Below, one piece after another: positions 17,328 through 24,966 of a stretch of 64,000 bases of DNA. The stretch is from HGM13233 sp964478515 (GTDB lineage Bacteria > Bacillota > Clostridia > Oscillospirales > Ruminococcaceae): the NCBI GenBank assembly GCA_964478515.1, contig CAYZIL010000007.1:9479-73478 (forward strand), read 5' to 3'. The notes under the pieces are model-generated. The model had not been told where the DNA came from. It ran no database searches and saw nothing but the letters and a program-made list of their open reading frames with translations. Numbering within the stretch: the first letter of the stretch is position 1; every line of letters begins with the position of its first letter. The position numbers were made by a program, and so were the translations under genes.

Positions 17328-18136
17328 GCGGGTATTACCAGAATGCCGGCGAGCGAGCCGAGCATTGCCACAACAACTATTCCGGCAAGTATCCAAATCG
17401 GTTTGACGCGCTTTTTCTTCATCAGCCAGAAGCACAAAAGCGTCACCGCCAGCGGCAGCATGTACGGCACAATGCTGTCAAAAATGGCCTGCAGGCTGAA
17501 GAGCGTCTCGCCGCCGTCAACGACGTCGAGCCCCAGTCGAATGTTTACCAGCTGGCAAATAAGTCCGCCGACCATTGTCAGACCGACGACGCTCGCCATA
17601 AAGGAGAAACGCGAGACGAGGTTACTCGACTTGATTTTGCTGACGAGCTTGGTGCCCTCGCGATAACCTAATTTAGTGCCGAAGTATTTTAGCGGCTGCG
17701 AGACGGCGTTCCACAAAAGGAAGCACAGCAAAAGGCCTATCGGGTTGCCCTGAGCGCCGAAGGTAACGGCCAGCATCAGGCAAATAAGCAAAATGGTCAT
17801 ATAGATAAGGCTGTCGCCTACACCGGCGAGCGGGCCCATCATCGCCACCTTAACGCCGGAGATGGCCTCGGCGGCGTCGTTGCCCTGCTGTTCCTCCATC
17901 GCCGCGGTGACGCCGAGAATGGGCTGTGCTATGACCGGGCAGGTGTTGAAAAATTCCAAATGGCGGTGCATTGCCTGGCTGAGTTCCTCTTTGGGTTTGT
18001 CGGCATAGGCTTTTTTCAGCACCGGCACCATTGAGTACAAGTAGCCGAGCGACTGGAAGCGCTCGTAGTTGTGCGAGGCTTGAAAAAACAGCGAGCGTTT
18101 ATAGACAGCGTTGATATCTTTTTTTGTCAGTGACAT
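17324..18136 (-). CDS. PTS mannose/fructose/sorbose family EIID component
   Basis: Membrane subunit of a mannose-type phosphotransferase permease, 270 aa. The soluble N-terminal part (FQASHNYERFQSLGYLYSMVPVL) and GVKVAMMGPLAGVGDSLIY near residue 95 are EIID hallmarks. A single-span-rich C-terminus follows. Its start overlaps the EIIC stop by one base (TAATG). With EIIC it forms the translocation channel. Confidence 0.93.
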   Translation of the reverse strand: MSLTKKDINAVYKRSLFFQASHNYERFQSLGYLYSMVPVLKKAYADKPKEELSQAMHRHLEFFNTCPVIAQPILGVTAAMEEQQGNDAAEAISGVKVAMMGPLAGVGDSLIYMTILLICLMLAVTFGAQGNPIGLLLCFLLWNAVSQPLKYFGTKLGYREGTKLVSKIKSSNLVSRFSFMASVVGLTMVGGLICQLVNIRLGLDVVDGGETLFSLQAIFDSIVPYMLPLAVTLLCFWLMKKKRVKPIWILAGIVVVAMLGSLAGILVIPA

Positions 18137-18906
18137 TACAAATCGTCCTCCTCAGCAGAAGTTGCGGCGACGGGCGCCGCTTTGGCGCCGGAGTTCATGA
18201 CCAAGTCGCAGATGGCGGCGGCCGCGACGCCCACCAGAGCACAGCCTATGGTCGGCAGCGCGAAATAGGCCGCGCCGACAAAGCCGACAAGTAGAAAAGC
18301 CCAGGTCTTTTTGTTCATCATCATCGACAGCAGCATACCCATGCCGAGTGCCGGCAGGATTTTGCTCGCGACCGTAAGGCCGCTCATCAGCGATTCGGGA
18401 ATGAGCTCTATGAGTGCCGCCGCCTGCTCAATGCCGAAAAGCACCGCGAAAAACACCGGCAGGCCCATTACCAGGCACTGCACAGCAAGACCGGAGAAAT
18501 GGTAGAGGCCTATTTTGCTCAAATCGGCGCGGTCGGCGGCTTTTTCCGCCTTGTGGACGAAGGCAATATTGATTGTGTAGGCAAGCAGCTTAAGCTGTTG
18601 GCCGAGAATCGCCACCGGCAGGCCGATTGCCAGTGCGGCTGCCGCGTCCTGGCCGGAAAGTATGCCGACGGCGGTGCCGACAACAGTGCCGGTAATGGCG
18701 TCGGGCGGGATGTAGGCGCCTATCTGGCCGCTGGCGAAAATGAGTTCCATGCTCGCGCCGATCATTACGCCGGCGGTGAAGTCGCCCATTACCGCGCCCG
18801 CAGCCGCGCCGACGAACACAGGCCGGAAAAACCCGAACTGCACCGTGGCCTCGTCGCTGACCGCTATGGCAGTGATGAGCGCCAGCAAGATTGCTTTGAC
18901 TAACAT
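18136..18906 (-). CDS. PTS mannose/fructose/sorbose family EIIC component
   Basis: 256-aa polytopic EIIC with about seven hydrophobic segments. FGFFRPVFVGAAAGAVMGD near residue 25 and GQIGAYIPPDAITGTVVGTA near 57 are typical family sequences. The start is ATG 18906, with AAAGGATATTTT upstream at usable spacing; a longer frame extends through the IIB stop and is not supported. Substrate specificity of the permease lies here but cannot be deduced. Confidence 0.93.
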   Translation of the reverse strand: MLVKAILLALITAIAVSDEATVQFGFFRPVFVGAAAGAVMGDFTAGVMIGASMELIFASGQIGAYIPPDAITGTVVGTAVGILSGQDAAAALAIGLPVAILGQQLKLLAYTINIAFVHKAEKAADRADLSKIGLYHFSGLAVQCLVMGLPVFFAVLFGIEQAAALIELIPESLMSGLTVASKILPALGMGMLLSMMMNKKTWAFLLVGFVGAAYFALPTIGCALVGVAAAAICDLVMNSGAKAAPVAATSAEEDDL

Positions 18907-18941
18907 TTTTTTAAAATATCCTTTCTTATTATCCCGCGCCG

Positions 18942-19415
18942 CTACTGCAGTGCTTGCGCGAGAGTTATTTTGCTGTCGTTCGGCACCATTTGGATAGTAA
19001 CGTCGACGCCGGCGGCGGCTATGCGCCGCAGAGTTTCGCACTGCGCGTCGCTTACGGCGACGGCGCGGGCTATCTGTCGCTTGCTGCCGTCGTTCTTCAT
19101 GCCGCCGATGTTGAGCTTTTTCAGCACGTAGCCGTGCTCAACAAGATAGAGCACATCGGCAGGGTTGTTGAAAAGCAGCATACTGCGCCGGTTTATCGGC
19201 TTTGCCGCCGCGACTTCCACAAAGCGCTGCGGTGAAAAATAGACCACGCGCATGCCCTGCGGCGCGGCGAGATCCAGCAGCGAGCGCTGAAAATCGTCGC
19301 CGGCAATTTTTTCGTTGACGACTATGCACTGCTCGAGATTCAATTCCCGTATCCAGGTCGTGCAAACCTGTCCGTGCAGCAGCCGGTCGTCAATGCGGGC
19401 AAATTCAATCGCCAA
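18942..19415 (-). CDS. PTS mannose/fructose/sorbose family EIIB component
   Basis: Cytoplasmic phosphocarrier of 157 aa. The phospho-acceptor His sits in RIDDRLLHGQV at the N-terminus. RSMLLFNNPADVLYLVEHG and KKLNIGGMKND match EIIB of the man/sor family. A TTG at 19415 lies 6 nt after GGAGGTGA; the GTG at 19424 overlaps that SD and is less likely. It begins a new block 28 bp after EIIA, behind a 25-bp palindrome. Confidence 0.9.
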   Translation of the reverse strand: MAIEFARIDDRLLHGQVCTTWIRELNLEQCIVVNEKIAGDDFQRSLLDLAAPQGMRVVYFSPQRFVEVAAAKPINRRSMLLFNNPADVLYLVEHGYVLKKLNIGGMKNDGSKRQIARAVAVSDAQCETLRRIAAAGVDVTIQMVPNDSKITLAQALQ

Positions 19416-19443
19416 AACTGTCACCTCCGAGTTGATTTATTTT

Positions 19444-19468
19444 AACAATATACATAATGTATATTGTT
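19444..19468. promoter_or_regulatory. 25-bp perfect palindrome between EIIA and EIIB, candidate GntR operator or processing hairpin
   Basis: AACAATATACAT, a single A, then ATGTATATTGTT. It overlaps the EIIA stop codon and sits 29 bp upstream of the EIIB start. It contains the ATACAT/ATGTAT hexamers also present in the palindrome at the gntR promoter, but in everted order. As DNA it could bind the GntR product. As RNA it could fold into a 9-bp hairpin in the intercistronic gap. Confidence 0.6.
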
Positions 19469-19910
19469 ACAGCTCGTCTGTTTCGCGCGGCGCCGACGGT
19501 CTTTTGGCGCGGGCTACTTTATCTTTTTCGTCACGCAGGCCGCTGCGGCCGGCGGCAACAACAGTCTCGACAAGCTCGTCGCTCAGCGGGCCGTCGCTCA
19601 AAGCCAGCTCGCACAGCAGCGGCATATTTACCCCGCACACCAGCCGGACGTCGTCGCGCGCGCACGCAAGGCGCAGCGCCGCGTTGTCCGGAGTGCCGCC
19701 GGGCAAGTCGGTGAGCAGCAGCAGCGCGCCGTATGCGCACAACCGGTCCGCCGCAGCGGCGACTGCCGCGCACATATCGTCGAGCCCCATTTTTTCGTCG
19801 AGCGCCGCCGTCTCGACGCCGGGCTGCGCGCCGCACAGCATCTGCACGCTGTCAAGCAGCGCCGCGGCGAGCCGGCCGTGCGCGGCAATTATGACGCCGA
19901 ATTCTCTCAT
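19467..19910 (-). CDS. PTS mannose/fructose/sorbose family EIIA component
   Basis: 147-aa cytoplasmic phosphocarrier. The phosphorylated His is in FGVIIAAHGRLAAALLDS near residue 12. LLLLTDLPGGTPDNAA near 67 is the conserved EIIA-man motif. The ATG at 19910 comes one base after the gntR stop (TAAGATG), with a GGAG upstream inside gntR; a GTG nine bases earlier is the alternative. The last 25 residues are charged and Arg/Lys-rich, beyond the normal fold. Confidence 0.88.
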   Translation of the reverse strand: MREFGVIIAAHGRLAAALLDSVQMLCGAQPGVETAALDEKMGLDDMCAAVAAAADRLCAYGALLLLTDLPGGTPDNAALRLACARDDVRLVCGVNMPLLCELALSDGPLSDELVETVVAAGRSGLRDEKDKVARAKRPSAPRETDEL

Positions 19911-19911
19911 C

Positions 19912-20625
19912 TTACGCACCCCACTCCTTTTTTACATTTATGTTGATAGTAAACTCGTAGCCGTTGTACAGCGACTCGTCGTACTCAACGCACACGCCGT
20001 TGGCGGTATAACCGAGGTTGACGGCGCGCATGGCAACGTCGCTGTAACTGCCGAAAAGCAGCCGCGCGTATTCGCCGTCTATGCGTGCGGTTCCCAGACG
20101 CTGGGTGCTGCTGGTAATTTCACAGTCGTATTCGTCGCGCATTACCACGTAGAGCGACTCGCGCGAAAAGTCGTGGCGCTCAAGGCCGGGAAAGCGTGCC
20201 GCTTGCAAACACACAGACTCTATTGCCAGCAAGCGGTCGTCGGCGGCGCGCGCGCGCACCAGCCGGTATACCCGCTCGCCGGCGCTCAGCCGCAGGCTGA
20301 CAGCGGCGCCGGCCGGCGCGGCGCAGACGCCGAACTCCAGTACCCGGCTGCTGACGCAGTAGCCGCGCTCGCTCATGTAGCGGCTGAAACCCTGCACCGT
20401 AAATATGCGCTCAAAAGCGGTCGGCGCCACATAGGTGCCCGAACCGCTGATGCGGTACAGCCAGCCCAGCGCCGACATCTTGTCGAGCGCCTTGCGCACG
20501 GTCATGCGCGAGGCGCCGAAAATATCGCACATCTCGTTTTCCGTCGGCAGCACCTCGTTTTCCTTTAAGACGCGCCGGTGTATCTGTTCGCGGTAAAAGT
20601 TTATAATAGTCGCTTCTTTTGTCAT
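19912..20625 (-). CDS. GntR/HutC-family transcriptional regulator with UTRA domain
   Basis: 237-aa repressor-type protein. The winged helix is at residues about 5-70 (LPTENEMCDIFGASRMTVRKALDKM is the HTH). The UTRA effector-binding domain occupies about 90-232. It is first in the PTS operon, so it probably senses the imported sugar or its phosphate and represses its own operon. A good sigma-A promoter and an overlapping palindrome lie directly upstream. HutC-family operators such as that of TreR contain TGTATATACA, exactly the core found here. Confidence 0.9.
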   Translation of the reverse strand: MTKEATIINFYREQIHRRVLKENEVLPTENEMCDIFGASRMTVRKALDKMSALGWLYRISGSGTYVAPTAFERIFTVQGFSRYMSERGYCVSSRVLEFGVCAAPAGAAVSLRLSAGERVYRLVRARAADDRLLAIESVCLQAARFPGLERHDFSRESLYVVMRDEYDCEITSSTQRLGTARIDGEYARLLFGSYSDVAMRAVNLGYTANGVCVEYDESLYNGYEFTININVKKEWGA

Positions 20626-20637
20626 TGTCGGCCCCGC

Positions 20638-20653
20638 AAATGTATATACATTT
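20638..20653. promoter_or_regulatory. Palindromic operator of the gntR-PTS operon
   Basis: Perfect 16-bp palindrome AAATGTATATACATTT lying at and just downstream of the expected transcription start of gntR, 13 bp before its start codon. A HutC-type repressor bound here would block initiation or clearance. Confidence 0.75.
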
Positions 20654-20659
20654 GATTAA

Positions 20660-20688
20660 ATAGTATTCTTGCTAAAAGGCGCTGTCAA
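20660..20688 (-). promoter_or_regulatory. Sigma-A promoter of the gntR-PTS operon
   Basis: On the minus strand: TTGACA (20688-20683), a 17-bp spacer, then TACTAT (20665-20660). The palindrome follows 7 bp downstream. Confidence 0.8.
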
Positions 20689-20773
20689 TGCGCTGTAACG
20701 ACAAAATTTTACACGAAAAATTGTGCAGGATGTTTGCGCTTGCAGCCGCCTAAAAAATATTTTAAAATAGGAC

Positions 20774-20804
20774 TTGACCTTGACGCTGCGTCATGGTTTA
20801 TAGT
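20774..20804 (+). promoter_or_regulatory. MerR-type promoter with dyad in a 19-bp spacer
   Basis: TTGACC (20774-20779) and TATAGT (20799-20804) are 19 bp apart, the over-long spacing that MerR activators correct by twisting DNA. The spacer contains the exact dyad TGACGC-T-GCGTCA (20781-20793), extending with one mismatch to 19 bp (20778-20796). The MerR gene begins 23 bp downstream. Confidence 0.8.
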
Positions 20805-20826
20805 CTTTTACAGGTGGTGATTCGAG

Positions 20827-21564
20827 ATGGAAATGACTGTAGGTCAAGCGGCGCTCAGCGCCGGAATAAGCGAGCGCACGCTGCGCTATTACGACAAAAT
20901 AGGGCTGCTGCGGCCGAGCAGTGTGTCGGCGGCGGGCTATCGCTTTTACGACGAACAGAGTTTAGTCCGCCTGGGGCAGATTCTTTTCTACCGCGAGTTG
21001 GAGCTGCCGCTTGCCGAGATTTGCCGGCTGGTCGACAGTCCCGACACCGACGCGCTCGCTGCGCTCAAAAAGCATATTGAGCTGCTGCGGCTGCGCCGGG
21101 AACATCTTGAGCGGCTTATCACCGCCGCCGAGTCCGCATTAAAAGGAGAAAACGATATGAAAGACGAAAAAGAAAATCTCACCGCGTACGGTGAGGCTAA
21201 AAACAAGTACGCAGCAGAGGTGAAACAGCGCTGGGGCGCTACAGACGCCTACGAGCAGAGCGAGAGAAAAAGCGCGCGTCGCACCGAAACGGAAAACGCC
21301 GCCGTGTTGGCGGGTTTGGACGACATTTTTGCCGGTTTTGCGGCTTTGCGCGGCGGCGACAGCGCGTCGCCAGCTGCGCGCGCGGCCGTTGAAGGTCTGA
21401 AAAAATACATCAGCGACAATATGTACGAGTGTACCGACGAAATATTGGCGGGACTCGGGCTGATGTACGTCGGCGACGAGCGCTTTAAAGCGAACATTGA
21501 CCGTCACGGCGAGGGCACGGCGCAGTTTGCGGCTGACGCCATTGCGGCCTACTGCAAAAAGTGA
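20827..21564 (+). CDS. MerR-family regulator with TipAS-like antibiotic/ligand-binding domain
   Basis: 245-aa activator. The MerR HTH is at the N-terminus (TVGQAALSAGISERTLRYYDKIGLL), followed by the wing, a dimerisation coiled coil to about residue 115, and a TipAS domain at about 125-245 (YGEAKNKYAAEVKQRWG, YISDNMYECTDEILAGLGLMYV). TipA-class regulators bind bulky peptides or drugs and switch on resistance genes. No obvious efflux target sits next to it, so the visible target is its own promoter. AGGTGGTG precedes ATG 20827. Confidence 0.9.
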   Translation: MEMTVGQAALSAGISERTLRYYDKIGLLRPSSVSAAGYRFYDEQSLVRLGQILFYRELELPLAEICRLVDSPDTDALAALKKHIELLRLRREHLERLITAAESALKGENDMKDEKENLTAYGEAKNKYAAEVKQRWGATDAYEQSERKSARRTETENAAVLAGLDDIFAGFAALRGGDSASPAARAAVEGLKKYISDNMYECTDEILAGLGLMYVGDERFKANIDRHGEGTAQFAADAIAAYCKK

Positions 21565-21590
21565 GGCCGGTGTGCAAAAAACTGTGTGCT

Positions 21591-21626
21591 AAGGGCGGCG
21601 ACCGTTAAGGGTCGCCGCCCTTGTTT
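21591..21626 (+). terminator. Terminator of the merR gene
   Basis: Perfect 13-bp stem AAGGGCGGCGACC / GGTCGCCGCCCTT with a six-base loop, followed by GTTTTC. Confidence 0.85.
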
Positions 21627-22077
21627 TCTGTTTTTGCGGCGAGTTGGCCGCCGCGGATGGCAAAGTTAAAAGGTTTGTCGCGCGACATTAAAAGACAACA
21701 AGCGCTCTGAGTTGCCTGGACAAGCTTTTTCTTTAATAGGGGCCTAACTTTTGGTGCCATACCACGAAGCGAAATGTCTTTTTGCCACTCTTAAAAAAAG
21801 TTCTTCGCGTTTTGAACACCGCATCTTTTACTTGTTTTGGCTTAGTTCGCTTTATTTGCCGAGAGGCGCCCTGTGGCGGCGTTAGCGTGTTGTTGAGTAT
21901 AGCTTGTGCAAACCGCGCCTAAAAGACGCGGCTGTGATTTTAGTAAGCAGACGCTGTTTTTGGCTGTGGGGGGGCTGAAAGGGAGGGTGGACGGAACTTG
22001 GGGTAAGCGGCTTTCAGTTTCAGCTGCAAACGCAGCTGCGGCGCGGCCCAAAAACGGTACATAAATTTCGGTCTGAA
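21627..22077. other. 450-bp non-coding stretch
   Basis: No credible gene is visible here. The base composition is more AT-rich than the surroundings. It contains the 65-nt element listed separately, and GCGGCG / CGCCGC (around 21636-21654) next to it as a short hairpin. An open frame on the minus strand (21842-22051) has no SD and no recognisable domain. The rest may be a degenerate repeat or RNA gene. Confidence 0.5.
21659..21723 (-). repeat. Intergenic element copy A, 65 nt, related to 48442-48506
   Basis: Read on the minus strand, this segment aligns without gaps to 48442-48506 on the plus strand with 49 of 65 identities by my hand count. The shared cores are TCAGAG.GCTTGTTGTCT, CG.CAA.CC and TTTA.CTTTGCC. 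The middle, which forms the loop in the other copy, is the variable part. Both copies lie in long gene-free gaps. Confidence 0.6.
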
Positions 22078-22112
22078 CAAAAAACCGCCCGTCGCCGCGG
22101 CGACGGGCGGTT
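22078..22112 (-). terminator. Terminator of the pentose cassette
   Basis: Perfect 13-bp stem AACCGCCCGTCGC / GCGACGGGCGGTT with a CGCG loop. Plus-strand A-tract at 22079-22084 gives a U-run for minus-strand transcripts arriving from the PHP gene. Confidence 0.88.
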
Positions 22113-22142
22113 GAGTAGCAATGAGCGGCGGGGAAATTGCGT

Positions 22143-22883
22143 TCAGCTGCCGTCGCGCTCGCGGCGGCGGTTGTCGGCGAGAAAGCGCTTGAAAAGCGCC
22201 GCCGAGCGGTTTATTACCAGTTCTTCCGGAAAATCAAGTTCACTCAACAGCTGCGCGGCAAGCTCAACGTTGCCGACGTCGACCATATGGTGGGCGTCGC
22301 TGCTCAGCAGCACCGGCAGCTGTTCGCGGCGGCACAGCGTCAGAATGGTGACAATGTTTTCGCGCACACCGGTCTTCCAGGTGCTGCGCAGCGAGTTATT
22401 ATTGATTTCCAACAGCGTGTGGCACTCTTTGGCGGCGGCTACCACGGCCTCGTAGTCGAGCGGACAGTTGGCGTCGTCGGGGTGGGAGATGACGTCGACA
22501 GCGGGGTTGCGGATGGCGGCGAGCGTGGCGGCGGTATTCTGCGCACACGTGCCGTATTCGTAGCACAGCCGGTGGATGCCGGCAATGCGGATGTCGAGAG
22601 ACTGTATTACGCGCTCCGGTAAGCTCAGCGTGCCGGCGTAGTCGAGAATATTAATCTCGCTGCCCAGCAGCAGCTCAACACCGCACTGGCTGCGCGGCAC
22701 GACGTCCATATTGAGAAAATAAATATCCTCGCAGGTGCCGGGGATACCCTTGGCGTGTTCGGTTATACCCAGTATTTTCAGTTTGCGCGCCGCTGCCGCT
22801 GCCGCCATTTCGGAAATTGTGCCGTAGGCGTGGCCGCTCGCGAGCGTGTGGGTGTGGACGTCCAGTTCGATAGTCATGCTCAT
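22143..22883 (-). CDS. PHP-domain hydrolase (YcdX-like)
   Basis: 246-aa metal-dependent phosphoesterase of the PHP superfamily. It has DVHTHTLASGHAYGT at the N-terminus, GITEHAKG near residue 42, GSEINILD near 71, HPDDANCP near 130 and SSDAHHM near 187, matching the trinuclear metal site of YcdX. Two in-frame ATGs exist (22883 and 22877). The first overlaps the aldolase stop as ATGA, so translation is probably coupled. It is last in the pentose cassette and may remove phosphate from a dead-end sugar phosphate. Confidence 0.85.
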   Translation of the reverse strand: MSMTIELDVHTHTLASGHAYGTISEMAAAAAARKLKILGITEHAKGIPGTCEDIYFLNMDVVPRSQCGVELLLGSEINILDYAGTLSLPERVIQSLDIRIAGIHRLCYEYGTCAQNTAATLAAIRNPAVDVISHPDDANCPLDYEAVVAAAKECHTLLEINNNSLRSTWKTGVRENIVTILTLCRREQLPVLLSSDAHHMVDVGNVELAAQLLSELDFPEELVINRSAALFKRFLADNRRRERDGS

Positions 22884-23512
22884 TGGCCGTAGTTGCCGCG
22901 CTCGGCGTCCTCGTCGGCTATTTGCGCGGCGCTCAGCGGCGCCACCGGCGCGACGGCGCGCGCCGCAAGGTAGCACTTGGCGGCCTCCTCAAGATAGACG
23001 GCGGTCTCGAGCGCCTCGTCCATGTCGGCGGCGGCAACGAGCAAACCGTGGTTTTTCAGTATCACCGCGCCGGAATTGCCCATTTTCTCCAGCGCGGCCA
23101 CGCCCATGCCCTCGTCGGAGGAGGGAGTAAAGGGCGCTACCGGCACCGGCCCGTGGGCGGTGTCGACAACCGTAGTGAGGCAGGCGGGAAATTCGTCGGC
23201 AATTAGCCCGACCGCAGTGGCGTAGGGCTGGTGGGTGTGGATAATGACGTTGACGTCGTCGCGGCGGTTGAGAATGTACAGCGCCGCGCTCAAGTCGCTG
23301 CTGGGGCGGCGGCTGCTTTCAAGCACGTTGGCGTCGGCGTCGACGCGCACTATGTCGGCGGGCGTCATGCCCTCGTAGAGCATCGCCGACGGCGTGACCA
23401 GAAAACTGTCGCCGGCGCGCATGCAGATGTTGCCGCCCGACAGTGCCACAAGACCGTAGCGCAGCATTTGCAGCGCGCAGTCGATCATGGCCTGTTTTTC
23501 TTTTTCATACAT
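22880..23512 (-). CDS. Class II aldolase/epimerase (L-fuculose-phosphate aldolase or L-ribulose-5-phosphate 4-epimerase type)
   Basis: 210-aa zinc enzyme. The metal His pair is in VIIHTHQPYATAV near residue 93 and the third His in VILKNHGLLVA near 153; SGGNICMR near 25 is the phosphate-binding start. This family includes AraD/UlaF epimerases and fuculose/rhamnulose aldolases. Next to a UlaE-like epimerase and an FGGY kinase, the UlaF role (L-ribulose-5-P to D-xylulose-5-P) is most economical, but an aldolase role cannot be excluded. It starts one base into the stop of the upstream gene. Confidence 0.87.
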   Translation of the reverse strand: MYEKEKQAMIDCALQMLRYGLVALSGGNICMRAGDSFLVTPSAMLYEGMTPADIVRVDADANVLESSRRPSSDLSAALYILNRRDDVNVIIHTHQPYATAVGLIADEFPACLTTVVDTAHGPVPVAPFTPSSDEGMGVAALEKMGNSGAVILKNHGLLVAAADMDEALETAVYLEEAAKCYLAARAVAPVAPLSAAQIADEDAERGNYGQ

Positions 23513-24327
23513 TATCGCTCACTCAGCTTTCTTTGCAGAAATTCGCGCTGGCCGCGCACCAGCGTCAGGTAGTCGGGGTTGTCGAGATTCCACAGCTCTA
23601 TTGTCAGCGGTCCGGCAAAGCCGCGCGCCGCCAGCAGGTCGAAAACGGCGTCCCAGTCGAGCTTGCCCTCGCCGAAGGGGATATACTCGTCGTCGGGAGC
23701 CTCGCGCACATGCAGCGCGCTGCAGCAATCGATTGTCTGCGACAGCTCGTCAAGCACGTCAAAGCCCATCATGTACAAGTTGGCAGTGTCGGGGTAGACG
23801 CGCAGCGCCGGCGAGCCCAGCTCCTTGGCGACGCATTGCGCTTGCACGGCGGAAATTATTCCGGTCTCAACCGGCTCTATGGCGAGAGTGAGATTTTCCC
23901 GTTCGGCGCGGGGCAAAAAAGCGGCCAGGTTGCGCTGCCAGCGCGCGGCGGTGGCGGCGCTTTCGGGCTCGTAGAAAACGTCGTAACCGGCTACTTGTAT
24001 CATCGGTATGCCGGCGAGCAGGCAAAAGTCCATCGCCTTGCTCATTATCTGCTGCGCGCGTGCCTCGTTTGCGGCGTCGGCGCTGCCGAGCGCAAAACGG
24101 CGGTGGGCGCTCAGACACACAGACGTCAGCGTTACCCCGCAGCGGCGCGCCGCCGCGGCGAGAGCGCGCACGGCAGCGGCGTCCCAGTCGAGCCGGGCGA
24201 GCCGCTCGTCGGTCTCGTCAATGCTGATTTGAAAATTGTCAAATCCGGCGCTTGCGGCGTCGGCAAAGCTTTTTTCCAGCGGCTGGCGCAGCAGCGCTTT
24301 TTCGTAAATGCCTATAGTATTGTTCAT
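23512..24327 (-). CDS. Sugar-phosphate isomerase/epimerase, UlaE (L-xylulose-5-phosphate 3-epimerase)-like
   Basis: 271-aa TIM-barrel protein of the AP-endonuclease-2 superfamily. GIYEKAL at the N-terminus, FQISIDETDERLARLDW near residue 35 and VCLSAHRRFALGS near 72 closely follow UlaE/SgbU. Later metal ligands are in AIEPVE and LWNLDNPDY. The start is ATG 24327, overlapping the upstream stop. It would convert L-xylulose-5-P to L-ribulose-5-P for the class II enzyme downstream. Confidence 0.86.
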   Translation of the reverse strand: MNNTIGIYEKALLRQPLEKSFADAASAGFDNFQISIDETDERLARLDWDAAAVRALAAAARRCGVTLTSVCLSAHRRFALGSADAANEARAQQIMSKAMDFCLLAGIPMIQVAGYDVFYEPESAATAARWQRNLAAFLPRAERENLTLAIEPVETGIISAVQAQCVAKELGSPALRVYPDTANLYMMGFDVLDELSQTIDCCSALHVREAPDDEYIPFGEGKLDWDAVFDLLAARGFAGPLTIELWNLDNPDYLTLVRGQREFLQRKLSER

Positions 24328-24965
24328 ATTATACTTTCTTCGGCCAGCTGTCTGCAAGCGGCGACCGGGTCGGCGGCGCCGAAAGCGGCGCGGCCGACTA
24401 CGGCAACGTCGAGTCCTGCCGCGCTCAGCGGGCGGATATGTTCCTTGCGAATACCGCCGTCTGCCCAAATTTGCACCCGCTCGGGCAATATTTCGCGCGC
24501 GCGGGCTATTTTTTGCAGCGAATAGTCGCGAAAAGCCACGGCGCCGTTGTCGCAGTCGTTGGTGAGCACCAGCAGGTAGTCGAGCGACTCGCAAAAGGGC
24601 AGCACCGCGTCGGGCGGCGTTTTCATGCTGATGGCAAGCCCCGCCTTGGCGCCGTGGGCGTGCAGGTAATCGAGCGACTCAAAGGGAAAGTCGACGGTCT
24701 CAATATGTACGGCGACGGCGCGCACGCGGTTTTTCAGCAGGCCGTCAAGAAAGCGCATCGGCCGCGCCGCCATCAAATGGGTGTCGAGCGCCGCGTCGGT
24801 GCAGCCGGCGACGGCCTCAACCATACCCAGGCCGAATGTGATGTCGGGGCTGTAGTTGCCGTCCTCTATGTCGAGATGCAGCCGGCCGACAGCGCGCACT
24901 CGCTCAAGCTCGTCGGCAATGTGCAGCACGTCGGCTGAGGCAATTGAGGGGGATATTTCTATCAT
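24324..24965 (-). CDS. Ribulose-phosphate 3-epimerase family protein
   Basis: 213-aa TIM barrel. ISPSIASADVLHIADELERV opens the protein as in Rpe. HLDIEDGNYSPDITFG supplies the first metal residues, DTHLMAARP the next, and VQIWADGGIRKEHI the C-terminal phosphate site. It has Ile-Glu-Asp where Rpe usually has Met-Asp, so it may be an allulose-6-P-type or other ketose-phosphate epimerase. GCGGAGGAATAAAATG fixes the start and overlaps the kinase stop. Confidence 0.85.
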   Translation of the reverse strand: MIEISPSIASADVLHIADELERVRAVGRLHLDIEDGNYSPDITFGLGMVEAVAGCTDAALDTHLMAARPMRFLDGLLKNRVRAVAVHIETVDFPFESLDYLHAHGAKAGLAISMKTPPDAVLPFCESLDYLLVLTNDCDNGAVAFRDYSLQKIARAREILPERVQIWADGGIRKEHIRPLSAAGLDVAVVGRAAFGAADPVAACRQLAEESII

Positions 24966-24966
24966 T

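Noticed and set aside
21842..22051. 69-aa minus-strand open frame in the intergenic gap
   Set aside because: No SD, low complexity at the start, and no recognisable family; probably non-coding.
22137..22622. Plus-strand protein opposite the PHP gene
   Set aside because: No SD, unusual composition and no domain; the minus-strand gene has clear metal motifs and translational coupling.
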